From NCBI GenBank assembly GCA_022702705.1, contig CM040430.1, positions 19,353,310 through 19,417,309 of the forward strand: a stretch of DNA of 64,000 bases, read 5' to 3'. Shown one piece after another: positions 22,493 to 32,929 of this stretch. The stretch comes from Papilionanthe hookeriana x Papilionanthe teres (Eukaryota; Streptophyta; Magnoliopsida; Asparagales; Orchidaceae). Numbering within the stretch: the first letter of the stretch is position 1; the number at the start of each line of letters is the position of its first letter. A model generated the notes under the pieces. It searched no databases. It worked only from the letters and a program-made list of their open reading frames with translations, and was not told where the DNA came from. Made by a program: the position numbers and the translations under genes.

Positions 22493-24549
22493 AACTATTA
22501 CTTGTCCTCAAGTAATTTAGTTAATATATAAAATAATGATCCAATGCAATGAATTTTTTTCTAGAATACCATGATTTTGACCTAGATAAATACAGTAGTA
22601 AAATTATCAGAAAGATCTTTGAAGAATTCAAGTAATTTCTGCAGGTATAAGGAAATCTAGTCATCAAGTCTAAGAGTTCTAGCCTTCTATTCATTTCAAA
22701 AATGATTGTAGATCATTCTATTAAGGCACTTAAAAGGTTTACATGAAAAGAAGTTTACGATAACACTACTAGTAAATATGCTAATCCATATATATAAGTT
22801 CAGGAAAGTAATTAAGTTCTTCCCTTTAAGTAGATCCAAGTGAAGCCAATTTTTGATTAGGCATCTCCTCAAGCTTCTCCTCACTTTTACTTTTATTTTT
22901 CTTCTTTTTCTCTTTTCTTTCTTTTTTTATTTTCTTTCTTTCGTGATCATTTTCAATCCCCTTTTTTCACTTTTTTTTCTTTTGTTTTTTGCTTTTTCAA
23001 GTGAGGATTACTATATCTGGATAACCTATAATAATTTTGAACTTCACCCTTTTCACCCTAAATTTGAAACTTACCACAATTCTTTACCTTATAGGCATTT
23101 CTTTGGCTTATTATTAATTCATCATAGAGTCTCAATCTTTTCTTTTCACAAAAAGTTTTAAGATTCTTAATATTTCAAACATACAATTTTTCTTACTTTG
23201 AATAACTGACTATAGTTCTATTCTCTTAAACAAAATATCTTATCCTACAAAATTACTTTTCATTACAAAAAACTTTCATTCAAGTCCATTAAAGTACTCA
23301 AATAAAATCAAAATACAGTTATATGAAATTGAGCTCTATAACAGGAAATCATATTAATAATTTTGAAAATACTTTTAAATGAGAACAACAAATAGTTAAT
23401 TCTTTCTCTCCGCAAACTTAAAATTTTAAAATATTTTGCAATTAATTCTATAAAATGCAGTAGGAAGAAAAAGTAAAGGTTGAATCTACTTAGTACTACA
23501 ACATCTTATCAAATTCATATACATGTATAATCAGGATAGAATGACTGTAGGAGAAAGTAAATCTAGTATAAAACATGCTTGTAATAATGTTACACTAAAA
23601 TTTAGTATTTTCACTTTAAAAATTTATTTTTTTCCAACCCCCAAACTTAATTTTTTAAATATATAGCATTTAGTATAGAAAATATAAGCAGGAAGAAAAA
23701 CAGTTTAGAAATTTTATCTACCACAAATGTCTATTAAAAACATCTACAAGTATTAATCAGGACAGAACAATATGCAGCAGAAAGTAAATCTAAACTAATC
23801 ATGACAGAATAAACTTCACTAAATAAAAGTTTAACTAGCATAGCATGTATCAACATGGGAATATAAAAATGTTCTTCAAGTATTATATAAAGTTGTAACA
23901 CAAACACAAACACACATAATAAATGAGGTCAATTTATCATTTAACTTATCACATCTCACAACTTACCTCTAATTTCTAACGGAATCACTACACTAATAAA
24001 TTAGGTATATTTAAAATGATTTTATAGATTATAATCCCAAAGATAAGATTATCCCTGATATATTGGTTCACGTGCACCAACCTCAGACATTAACTAATCC
24101 CCTTAATTAAGCACCTCTAACAGTTATAAATCGTAGTGTAGATCATCCTAATGTTATTCATCAAATAGGTTTGTGACTCCTATCACATGAAATGAAAGTC
24201 AGAGAAAGGAAGTAACAAAATTAAGATGGATCTATCACTGTTTAAATTCATGTATCTCTTGTAAAACTCAAGTCTGAGTAAGACCTGAGTCATAGTGGAC
24301 TCGTCAATCCAACTACTATAAGAGAACATACAAGTCTAACTATTATAAGAAGTTAAGGAATCACCTCCCTCATGTCACACAAATATCAAATCAAACTACT
24401 AATAATCCAAACATCTACCAACAACAATCAAAATTATCAATCCATAATGACACATATAAATCAAATCAATCCACTCTAAAGCAAACACAATACAACACTA
24501 ACAATTATGACTCTCAAGAAAACTAAATCAAAGAACACTGATAACAATG
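22493..24549 (-). other. conserved 3' noncoding region of TR-GAG-like element
   Basis: Two kilobases without supported ORF. It aligns over its length with 42360-44453, in the 3' part of the chimeric element. A purine-rich tract on the element's coding strand (plus strand C/T-rich, 22865-23000) matches those at 42735-42870 and 4903-5000. The ORFs at 22696-22884 and 22853-23161 are composition artefacts. Confidence 0.7.
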
Positions 24550-24584
24550 GATTGCCTCCCATAAAGCGCTTGTTTTTAACGTCG
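24550..24584 (-). other. conserved Athila post-pol motif, copy 2
   Basis: The plus strand reads GATTGCCTCCCATAAAGCGC, then TTGTTTTTAACGTCG, the reverse complement of the motif at 63881-63920 with a few changes. Confidence 0.78.
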
Positions 24585-24599
24585 CGGACCCGACAAATG

Positions 24600-25439
24600 A
24601 TTCCTCCTGGATCAAACTTCCATTTAAGAAACCCTCAATTAATCGCCCAATCTTTTTCAGATCCAGAGATTCCTAAAAAATCTTCAAATTTTAATTTTTC
24701 ATTCAGCTCTTCCTTTTCAGATTGATTTATATCATTGTTTCTCATATTTCTTTCTAGATCCAATATTCTTCTATTGATTTTCTGAATTTGCATATTAATA
24801 TCATCCTTGAAATTTATAAGAAATGGATCTCTATAATATAATTCAAGATCTCCCAAATTTTGGATCAAATTTTCTCCAGATAATTCAGATTCCGGATCAA
24901 AATCTTCTATCTTACTCTTCTATTTTAAGTTATCTTCTAATTCTTCCCCTTGGTACTGATTAAATGATGGAGGCAATCTTTCTATATCTCTCTTAGTTCA
25001 GGAAATAGTTTTTCATAATTTCTTACGAATTTCTTCCAATGGTCTTTCAATATCCTTATTCTCTTTTCTCAACTCAAAGTTCTTCTGAAATATATCATCA
25101 AATTCTCTTCCAAGTCTTAGTTCAATAAATTTATTTTGTTCATCATTCAATTCAGATTTTTCTTGTGATTGAGTCGAATCTAAAGATATAAAGACTGGTG
25201 GTGTAGATGAATTCCCTAAATAGATAGGCTTTAAACTTATATGGGGTACATCCATCTTAGGTTCTTAAGATTTTTCAACAAATGGAAATAAAATTTCACT
25301 ATTTTTGGTAGTGTCCATCATTTCACACCTCTTCTGAACATAAATACAGTCTTCTTTAGACAACGTTTTCTACTCATCATGAAAGTCCATTTCGATCTCA
25401 TCTGTTAACTTACTTTCAAAATTTTTTTGTAAATATTCT
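24600..25439 (-). pseudogene. pol N-terminal stub of TR-GAG-like element
   Basis: The longest open piece (25255-25013) starts MDVPHISLKPIYLGNSSTPP. This corresponds to LKMLPNHLKYAYLGNSSTTP, which in the autonomous element lies between protease and RT. Upstream of it, SKLTDEIEMDFHDE and KRCEMMDTTKNSE match the linker of the autonomous pol (QEKYEFLDNTKN). Downstream is a Glu/Lys-rich low-complexity stretch (24868-24635), without any RT motif. The protein can have no enzymatic role. The same stub, 80% alike by eye, is found at 44789-45226. Confidence 0.75.
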
Positions 25440-26843
25440 TTACTTATATAATCAATTTCATCCATCCAAAAACAAACAGAATCTTTTCTCTCAGCTGGAT
25501 CATTATTTTTCTCTTTAGGTTTGATCTTAGTATTGCTAGGAAGTGTTCCTTGGAGTCTGTTGCTAAGTGAATTAGCAATTTGTCCCAGTTGATTCTCTAA
25601 GTTTCTAATAGTAGCATTTTAACTTTGCAACTTGTTTCTCATTTGCAATACCACTTCTTCTATAGGCATACTCTCATCCTCAAATTGTTGATCATTGTTA
25701 GAGTCCGGTGGATATGAAGGTCTATAGCTTGTGTTACCCTGGCTATTCTAACTTCCATTAGGATTTGCATGATTATTTTCCTATTGTTGGTATCCACCCT
25801 CAGTAGTATGATTCCAGTTAAAATTAGGATGGTTCATCCAATATGGGTTGTAAAAGCTAGAGTGTGGGTTGTTTATGGTATTTAAAGTCTCATATAATTA
25901 CTTGAAATCAATCATATTCCCTAATGAACTTTCCTCACTTACAGGAGTAAATTGAGGCTGGTTCATTCTAAATTGGTCCAACTTCCTTGATATTGCAGCA
26001 ACTTGAGATAAAAGAATTGCAATCACATCTGTGTCATGAACACTAGCTACATTTTTATGATTTACCCTTGCAGAGTGCCATTGAAATTCATTTGTAGCCA
26101 TTTTTTCAATTAATGCATATGCTTCATCAATTGATTTTGACATTAATGAACCACTAACAACAGCATCAATAATGATCCTAAGGGATCTTACTAACCCATT
26201 AAAAAAACTTTGAATGATTAACCAATCTAGTAGAGCATGATGTGGACATTTTCTGAGGAGTTCTTTAAATCTTTCCCGAGCTTCATATATTGATTTCCCT
26301 TCATACTGATAAAATGAGATAATATCGTTTCTAAGTTTAGTAGTATTTGAAGGCGGAAAATACTTAACTAGGAATTTCTGAGTTAACTCCTAGCAATTTT
26401 TAATAGAACCAGGTGCTAATGAGTATAACCACATTTTAGCCTTATCCCTTAGTGAGAAAGGAAAAAGCCTTAGCCTAACAGCATTGTCTGACATTCCGTT
26501 ATAACAAAATGTAACACAAGTTTTAGAAAACTAGATAAGTGTAAATAGGGATCTTCTGAAGAAGTTCCCCCAAACTGGTTGTTCTGTACAAGTTGAATGA
26601 TCGCTGGATTTAGTTCAAACGAGTCAGCTTCTACGACAGGGTTTTGTATACTTGAGTGAATTTCATATGTCGTAGAATTTAAATAATCCCTCAATGATTT
26701 ATAATGATTTCCCAAGTTATGATTTTGAATGTTTACCATTTCTATTTTAAGTTTTTCAAGTCCGTTCTGTTTTTTGTTTTTTTTTTCCATTTTTCAAACT
26801 TGAGACCAATAGGCACAAGTCCTACAAATCCTTTATTTTGCAT
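25440..26843 (-). pseudogene. Athila-type gag of TR-GAG-like element
   Basis: Gag forms the particle in which reverse transcription occurs. In the family's order this reads: N-terminal M..KGFVGLVP (about 26843), SLRDYLNSTTYEIH, IIQLVQNNQFGG, SLRDKAK.WL..LAPGSI, KYFPPS.T..LRNDI, ERFKELLRKCPHHALLDWLI, SLMSKSIDEAYALIEKM, and then a Pro/Asn-rich part (NNPHSSFYNPYW..). It closes with ENQLGQIANSLSNR. I see four to six stops or frame changes (for example after 26470 and 25898). The Gag is complete from end to end, which is why I call this gag-retaining rather than random decay. No zinc knuckle is seen, as in other Athila Gag. Confidence 0.82.
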
Positions 26844-27075
26844 ACACAAGACAACAAATAATACATAAACAATAAAACAAATAAAATAAAAAATATAGTC
26901 AACACAACAAAACATTCTCATAAACACCTTATTTTTCACACAAACAGTTTTTTTTTACAACACTTTTTTCATACAACAAAACACTTTTCACACAAAAATA
27001 ATTTTACTACACTAAAGTTTTCCAATTCTAAGCCGAATTACTTCAACTAAAATTCTCCTAAAATTCTTACCGAAG

Positions 27076-27095
27076 CTTCCCCGGCAACGGTGCCA
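27076..27095 (-). other. primer binding site (PBS) of TR-GAG-like element
   Basis: The minus strand reads TGGCACCGTTGCCGGGGAAG, six bases after the LTR end. It differs by one base from the PBS of the chimeric element (50204-50223). This is the Athila type, reported as complementary to tRNA-Asp. Confidence 0.88.
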
Positions 27096-27101
27096 AAAAC
27101 T

Positions 27102-28966
27102 TGATGCGACTTTTTTATATGCAAGAATTTATGAACTCAGATTTATATATTTATAATGATTTTGTAAAGTAACAATTTCAAATGAAGTATACATATCACT
27201 CAAGTAATATAGGGCTCTAGTGGAGTCCCATTTATCGAACCCATAGGGAAGCAAGGTAAGAGGTTCTTAGTCAAATTCTAGTCTATTATTATCAGACTTT
27301 AGATTGGAGGGTCGACATAACTGGTGTTATATCTAGCAACTACTCCTAAATACAGATGATTTTATGTAAGGATAATAACTATTCCTAAATGCAAATATTA
27401 CATCTAAAGAAAACCTTTATGGATGAGTTGGCTTCGTGAATTTTGCGATAATAAAATCTACTATTCTTTTTTAATGAATTGGATGATGTAAAGGAATGAG
27501 ATGCATTAAATATTATATGTGCCAAATATGATCAATTCTATTCTTTACCCATTTTTCAGTGTATAAAGAACATTGGCTAATCCTAAGTTTAGTCCTCAAT
27601 TCTGTGGTTAGGCTGGGAGGATACTGGCTCTCACTCTAGAGCTCCCACTTTCCTTCGCCTGAAGGCTAACTCTCACTTTAGTTTCCAAAGACTTGGACTA
27701 AATTGGGGATTTTAGTCTGTCACCTTAAAATGTCTAATTTTATGCCCATCAAAGTATATTTCTCTATATATTTGCATTCAACCCCCATGAACTTCACCAT
27801 CCATGGAATTTGAATGTGGTTCCACTTTGTTAAGAATTACACCGCCCTCTCGGATCATAGCGCAATTACAATGATTTTTAACACTACAACGAGCTCTTAT
27901 TGTAATGTAAATGAAGCACAAGTAAAAATCATCACATTTATAATTAAATCTACTTCTAACATGCATCACAATATCCTAAACATGAATCCTACTCATTGTA
28001 AAAGAAAAGTAAAAGGAAAATAATGACATAATCTTCTCATGCCACTATTTCCTAAGAAGAAGAAAGAGTAAGAGAATGACATCACAAAGCACAAAGAAAA
28101 CACAACAGAAAACTTCATTTTAAAGGAAATCTACAAAATAAGTGTTTACAAAATCATAAGATGATGAAGAACGCAATACTTAGCTTTTTTCCCTTGAAAG
28201 AAAGAAGAAGATTTCTCCCACATTGTCTCCCGGTGATCCATGCAATGCTAGAGCAAACCCTTACAATTTCTCTTAAAATCCCCTCACTATTCTCTCCAAA
28301 ATGGTAGAAATCTACATATCTACTCCTATTCTAAGATCTCTCAATATTCTCCAAGTTTTTCCTAACATTTCTCTCTCAAAAACCACCTTTTCTGACCTAA
28401 AATAATTTTTGTAAAGTGTAGGGATGAATTTCCCAAGAGGTGCTTGAAGAAACCTTCCAAAAAGTGTCCAAATTCGATGTATATGGCCCATAACCCCTAC
28501 TAGAGCGGTCTGGCACTGTCTGGACATCGTGCAATGCATTGTTCCATGAAATTTTTCGGCTTTCTGGACTCTGGCGCCATCCGACACTGGATAGGGCGCC
28601 GTTCGGCGCTCTACTCTGCGCAGCTCCACCGTTTTGCTCCGTTTCATATCTGATTCACCCTATTTCAGTTGTGTTGAGTTCGTAATAGATAGCCCTATAA
28701 AATAAACATAAAAATAATATTTCTTTAAAGTGTAATCTCATTCAAAAATATGCAAGAAATGTAAAAGAGATTAAATAAAGAAAAACATATCAAAATGTGT
28801 CAAGCCAAAATTTGCGTTTTGCTCCAAATTGCACAATTTTTGCTTCTTTTTCTCTAAAAGCCATTTCTTGTAAAAAAACTAGAAAACCTACAAAATACCT
28901 TCCTTTATAGTGCAATATCATTAAACATAGGTATGAAATAGACAATGAAAAGCTATCAAATTTTCA
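27102..28966 (-). repeat. 5' LTR of TR-GAG-like element
   Basis: 1865 bp, homologous to 20600-22477; TGAAAATTTGATAGC at the start, CGCATCA at the end next to the PBS. The conserved LTR block is at 27570-27690. It abuts the Tat-like pol relic at 28970 and up. Confidence 0.88.
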
Positions 28967-28969
28967 GTG

Positions 28970-31145
28970 GATTAGGTTCTATCACTAGTCTTCTATGATA
29001 GTCACCAGGAAAGTCCAATGGTTAGATCCTAGACTATTCTAAAGAAAGACTAGACCACAACAAAAGTGAGGTCAACACTAGGATTTGTGACTTCTTTCGA
29101 ATCATCTGTCATTCCAAAGTACCATACGAATGGGTCCATCCAGCTTTTGGCATGCTCACGTTCAACCTCCATAGCCTCAGGCTCCTTGATGAGTACTCGA
29201 CAGTGTATTTGTAACTCTCTGTTTCCCAAGTGAACATATCATGATAGCAAGTGAGCCATCAAAATTTTTTTTTTGCTAATTTGTTTGATTTAGAAGTGTG
29301 TGAATTTTTAGTCTCCACCTAGGCTTTATTAAGGTATTTCATCATAGTCACATCTCAGGCCTCAAATTATCAATTTATTTGGTTCACCTTGAGCTGGGAG
29401 TCTGACTTTACAATGAGGATTCAGATGCCCATTTTGTATGCTAAGCATAGGCCGGCAATCAGAGATTCATACTCAGTCTGGTTTTTTGTCACATTAATTT
29501 ATATCGCTATTGAATGGTACACGTGTTCTTTTACAAGGTTGCTCAGAGCAAGCCTAAGCCCTGCTCCGGCCCTATTTGAGGCGTCTTCCCATCTCATAAG
29601 CTAGGCACAGGACCAATCGGAGCTTCATACTAAATATGGTTGTTTGTCACATTGAATTATATCGCAGTTGAATGTTACCTGTGTTATCCTGCGGGGTTGC
29701 TTAGAGCTAGTTCGAGCCCTACTCCAATCTTATTTAAGTGGTCTTCCATGTATAGGATCCACTTCTATCGCTCTCTTTGACTTTTAGCTAGGTTCCCTTG
29801 CTCTAAGAAATCTACCAGGAAATCTCCAACTACCGAGGATCATAAGTGATATAAAACTCACTAAGTTCTACTCCCCACTTAAGTAACCAGCTGGAATGCT
29901 TTGGTTGGTTGAGCACCGACTTCAGTGGATGGTCATTGATTACCTAAATGGGATGTGTTAGGAAGTAGGGTCGCAACCTAGGAGTCTACATAATTAGTGT
30001 GAAGGTTAGTTTTTTCATAATCGGATATTTGATTTCTGCTCCTCAGAGGATGCGACTAGTTCAGTATATTGTCCTTTGCTTTGCCAACTCCTCCCAAAAT
30101 AAAATAGAACTGATCACCTCCACTCTTACCCACAAGTACAGAAAGTGCACAAGGTTTCCCTTCAGGCTTTGGAGGAATGGTGGTGAAACTAAAGCATCTT
30201 TAAGGTTCTGCAAAGCATGTTAGCAATTATTTGTCCCAAAAAAACATTCATCTTTTTGGAGAGCTTTGAAGAATGCTTCACATCACCTGACCATAAAATG
30301 AATAAGCTTAAAGATGTGATCCAGTTGGTTAACTTTTGAACCTCTCAAGCATTTTTTAGGGGTGGCATGTCGATCAACGCTTGGATTTTATTGGGTTTTC
30401 TTTTATGCCTTCGAGGGGTAGAAGGAAGCCTAAGAACTTATCGGTATAGGTTCCAAGTGTGCATTTTATAGGGTTCAACCTCATATTATATTTTCTATAG
30501 ATTTGGAAAGTTTTCGTTGGTTCTTTTATATGTTGTTCTATCAATCAACTATTCACAAGGACATCATCGACTTAGACCTCAATATTATTCCCTTTCTGAT
30601 TCTTCAAAATTACATCCATTCATGTTGGTATTTGACCCCAACATTTTAAAGGCTAAAGGGCATTACATCATAACAGAACACTCCCTCGACATTAATGAAG
30701 GAGGATTTTCAACATTCATCGGGTGCATCTTGATCTGATGATAGCTGGAACATCCAAAAAATTCATTACTAAGTAGCCCACGGCTAGTCCACCAAGGCGT
30801 CGATCCTCATAAGCGGGTAGCAATCTTTCAGGCAGGCAGCGTTTAAATTGATAAAACTGATGCACACTACATCTCGTTGGCCTTTTAGACCATGACAACA
30901 TTTGAAAGCCAGGTGAGGTACATGACCTCTTTGATGTACCATCTCTCTTGCAGCTTTAGCACCTCCACCTTGATAGGCCCAACCGGAGCAATCACTAAGT
31001 TCCTTGCCTTTTAGTTAATTAATCAAACTACGGGGAACTTGTTCAATCCATGGCAGAAAATATCGGCATGTATCCTAGACATTTCTGCGGCAAACCAGGT
31101 GAAGACATCATGGTGGTCCCAAACTGTTAGAATTAGAAGCTCTCG
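28970..31145 (-). pseudogene. Tat-like pol: RT, RNase H and linker
   Basis: Read on the minus strand with many breaks: FINLNAACLKDCYPL, RIDALVD, then YHQIKMHP. GVFCYDVMPF follows, and then VDDVLVNS, the VDD catalytic box at 30563-30571. After it come NIIMRLNPIKCT, KFLGFLLP, KCEAFFKAL and LKDALVSPPFL. RNase H gives TEYESLIAGLCLAYKMGI and SDSQLKVNQ at 29480-29380. Last is the linker AKSWMDPFVWYF near 29110. These words are characteristic of Tat-lineage (Retand/Ogre relatives) pol, distinct from the Athila pol elsewhere in the window. No frame longer than about 75 codons survives. Confidence 0.75.
29475..29760 (-). repeat. ~159-bp tandem duplication inside the RNase H relic
   Basis: Bases 29475-29592 and 29633-29755 are diverged copies. 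Both carry TTTGTCACATT.AATTATATCGC.(A/G)TTGAATG.TAC and GGTTGCT.AGAGC.AG..C.AGCCCT.CTCC. It duplicates one RNase H segment head to tail. Confidence 0.65.
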
Positions 31146-31690
31146 GTGTCCTATATCAAAATTAGGGCTGTAAATGAGCCGAGGTTGAGTGAGCATATGC
31201 ATAGATCATGTTCAGCTCATTCAAAACTGTTCATGTTGGAGATTGACATGTGTTCGAAATTGGCTCGTGAACAGTGTGTTCATGTTCAGCTTGATTTAAA
31301 TAATCTTGTTCGTGTTCGACTCAAAATTGACTTGTTAAAATTAATTAAAAAAATACAGTAGAGTATTGGATTCGAACCTAGAACAAATCTATGAAAAAAA
31401 AGCATAAAACCACATTACCACACGAGCTGTTATGATTTAAACTTAGATATATATATATATATATATAATATTACTATATAAATAATTATATAACTTTTTA
31501 ATTTCAAGCTAAAACGAGACAAACAGGAGCGAACAAAGAATTGTTCATGTTCGGCTCGTTTATAATTCGAGTTTAATTTTTTTTTGTTTAGCTCATTCGT
31601 TAAGTGAACGAACCGAACACGAGCTACTTAACGAGCCAAATAAGAGTTGTTCGCAAAAAATGAGCTTTTCTGAGAGCCCTAATTAAAACT
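31146..31690 (+). mobile_element. MITE-like element with AATTAGGGCT ends
   Basis: The ends are inverted: AAAATTAGGGCTGTAAATGAG at the left and GAGAGCCCTAATTAAAA at the right. The body is rich in GTTCATGTTCGGCTCG-type words and their complements, as in dispersed plant repeats with GAGCCGAACACGAGC cores. It splits the Tat-like protease reading (31691 up) from the RT relic (31140 down). The target duplication cannot be fixed, because the AATT flanks are themselves palindromic. Its superfamily is not certain; hAT-like is a guess. Confidence 0.6.
31366..31432 (-). other. tRNA-like block (pol III boxes) within the MITE-like element
   Basis: On the minus strand an A-box match TGGTAATGTGG (31410-31420) is followed about 31 bases later by a B-box GGTTCGAATCC (31368-31378). 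The preceding bases AACAGCTCGTG look like a tRNA-type 5' stem. It is too short and AU-rich for a functional tRNA. It may be a small SINE inserted in the element or part of its original sequence. Confidence 0.55.
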
Positions 31691-32200
31691 CACTTATTAG
31701 AAAAGATTTATCGCATTCATCTTCACTCACTGAGATCTCTTGGGTAGCCTCACTAGTCTCGAGGCCACCATCATTACGGTTCATTAAGTTGAGCAGCTCT
31801 TTTTCAATTACCCCAACCACCCAGAGGTAGCAGACTAGGGATTGCTCTAGATCTCCCCTGATTGTGATTATTTTACTGTCTCTCGGGTACTTGACTATGA
31901 CGTGGTGGTTGGACACCATGGCTCTAACACGGTTTAGCAGTGGGCGCCCAAAAATGCCATTGTAGGTTGTGCGCAAATCCATGATCAGAAAATCTTCCAT
32001 CTTCTTGAACTGCTTCTCCCCTTTATCCCAGCTGATCACCAATGGCATTACGCCTAACACCTCCTTCCTTTCACCTAGAAAACCGAAGAGTAGACCAGCC
32101 AACGCTACCAACCGGTCGGCCTGAAGATTAAGCTTGTTGAATACTTACTTAAACAAAATGTTTAGGAAGATGCCAGTGTCGATGAGGATACTCCTCACAT
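31691..32200 (-). pseudogene. Tat-like aspartic protease region
   Basis: This part of pol cleaves the polyprotein. The minus strand reads SILIDTGIFLNILF with the catalytic DTG at 32172-32180, then a stop. The open stretch 32111-31683 follows with LVALAGLLFGFLGE, MDLRTTYNGIFGRPLLNRVR and VKYPRDSK..TIRGD. The YN.I.GRPLLNR.RA block is the typical C-terminal part of Tat-lineage protease. The reading ends in the MITE-like element. One stop between DTG and the open stretch, and a Lys-rich repeat-like tail, show decay. Confidence 0.78.
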
Positions 32201-32755
32201 GAAAACTTACTAATTATTCCCGTAATGACTGCTGCCTATTGGTAAGGGTTTCCTCATAGAGGAAGACTGTTGTCTGTGAATGTGATAGGGGATATGCTCC
32301 CCTCCTTTGCATGGATGTGAGGTTGCATAAATCTCCTATCCTGGTCCTCTTCTAGGAGCTTCGTAGAGTGGCATCTGGTTCTCCAAGGATAGTCGGGACT
32401 ATCCCGACTACATGGATGACATTCGTTCGGACAGGCACGGGCGGGGCCTCTAGCGCTTGCGCCTCAGTACACCTTACGCGTTGCCTTTACACCTGTGAGA
32501 ATTCTGCACCATTTTAGTTTGACACCAGCTCTATCATCTAGTCTCTCTTTTCTTGTGTTCCACTTTGCTTGCATTCCTCAATGACATCTCACGGGGGATC
32601 CACGTTGGCTACTGCTCTCTGGTTGCTCCCTTCTCTCTGTGATCTTTGTGCTTCTCTTCTTATTGACGCCATGGCTCCATGCTTAGCGCACGTTTTAAGA
32701 TGTTGACTTCAAATCTATCCTGGAGGCTTGCCTAAGGAATATAGCATTGAAGGAT

Positions 32756-32758
<3 letters not shown>

Positions 32759-32825
<67 letters not shown>

Positions 32826-32840
32826 GTGAGTGAGGGAGAG
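32759..32840. repeat. (GA)n microsatellite with GTGA variant tail
   Basis: About 64 bases of pure GA followed by GTGAGTGAGTGAG and GAGAGA. Read as (TC)n on the minus strand it lies just downstream of the TATA-like string at 32911, in leader position of the Tat-like element. Confidence 0.95.
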
Positions 32841-32910
32841 AGAGAAAGAGAGAGCAATAACAGTAATGAAGAGTAAGTTTGTGTAACCTTTATTCATGAT
32901 ATGGACCCCT

Positions 32911-32920
32911 TATTTATAGA
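32911..32920 (-). promoter_or_regulatory. TATA-like string, possible LTR promoter of the Tat-like element
   Basis: The minus strand reads TCTATAAATAAGGGGTCC, a good plant TATA box, followed by a C/T-rich leader. Its position upstream of the protease relic fits the U3/R border of a 5' LTR. No matching 3' LTR was found to confirm it. Confidence 0.4.
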
Positions 32921-32929
32921 ATGAGTCAT

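Larger units (their letters stand above)
20600..28966 (-). mobile_element. non-autonomous Athila-family LTR element (gag only, TR-GAG-like)
   Basis: This is a complete element on the minus strand: 5' LTR 27102-28966, PBS 27076-27095, gag about 26843-25440, a short pol stub to about 24880, the post-pol motif, a 2-kb noncoding 3' region, PPT and 3' LTR 20600-22477. Length is 8.4 kb. No protease active site, RT, RNase H or integrase is present between the PBS and PPT. The gag runs straight into the pol N-terminal region homologous to 62280-62330. A first stretch of about 170 aligned LTR bases shows roughly 19 differences, so the insertion is old. I find no clean target duplication. Gag-only LTR elements (TR-GAG) are known in plants; placing this one in the Athila lineage is my reading of its PBS and Gag. 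Confidence 0.85.
28970..32710 (-). mobile_element. decayed Tat-lineage Ty3/gypsy element
   Basis: Minus-strand order: a TATA-like promoter string (32911-32920) and TC-rich leader, then protease, RT, RNase H and the linker towards integrase, where the TR-GAG-like LTR begins. Gag is reduced to unrecognisable sequence between 32650 and 32200. The MITE-like element at 31146-31690 splits protease from RT. The right boundary is uncertain; an LTR may reach about 33450, but I have no second copy to prove it. Confidence 0.68.

Noticed and set aside
22853..23161. Phe-rich 102-codon ORF
   Set aside because: It is the C/T-rich complement of the same purine tract; not conserved as a frame in the homologous region at 42.7 kb.
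20595..28971. 5-bp target duplication around the TR-GAG-like element
   Set aside because: GGTCC before and GTGGA/TTAGG after do not match at any reasonable LTR boundary.
32715..32897. ORF with SLSLSL repeats
   Set aside because: Translation of the (GA)n microsatellite.
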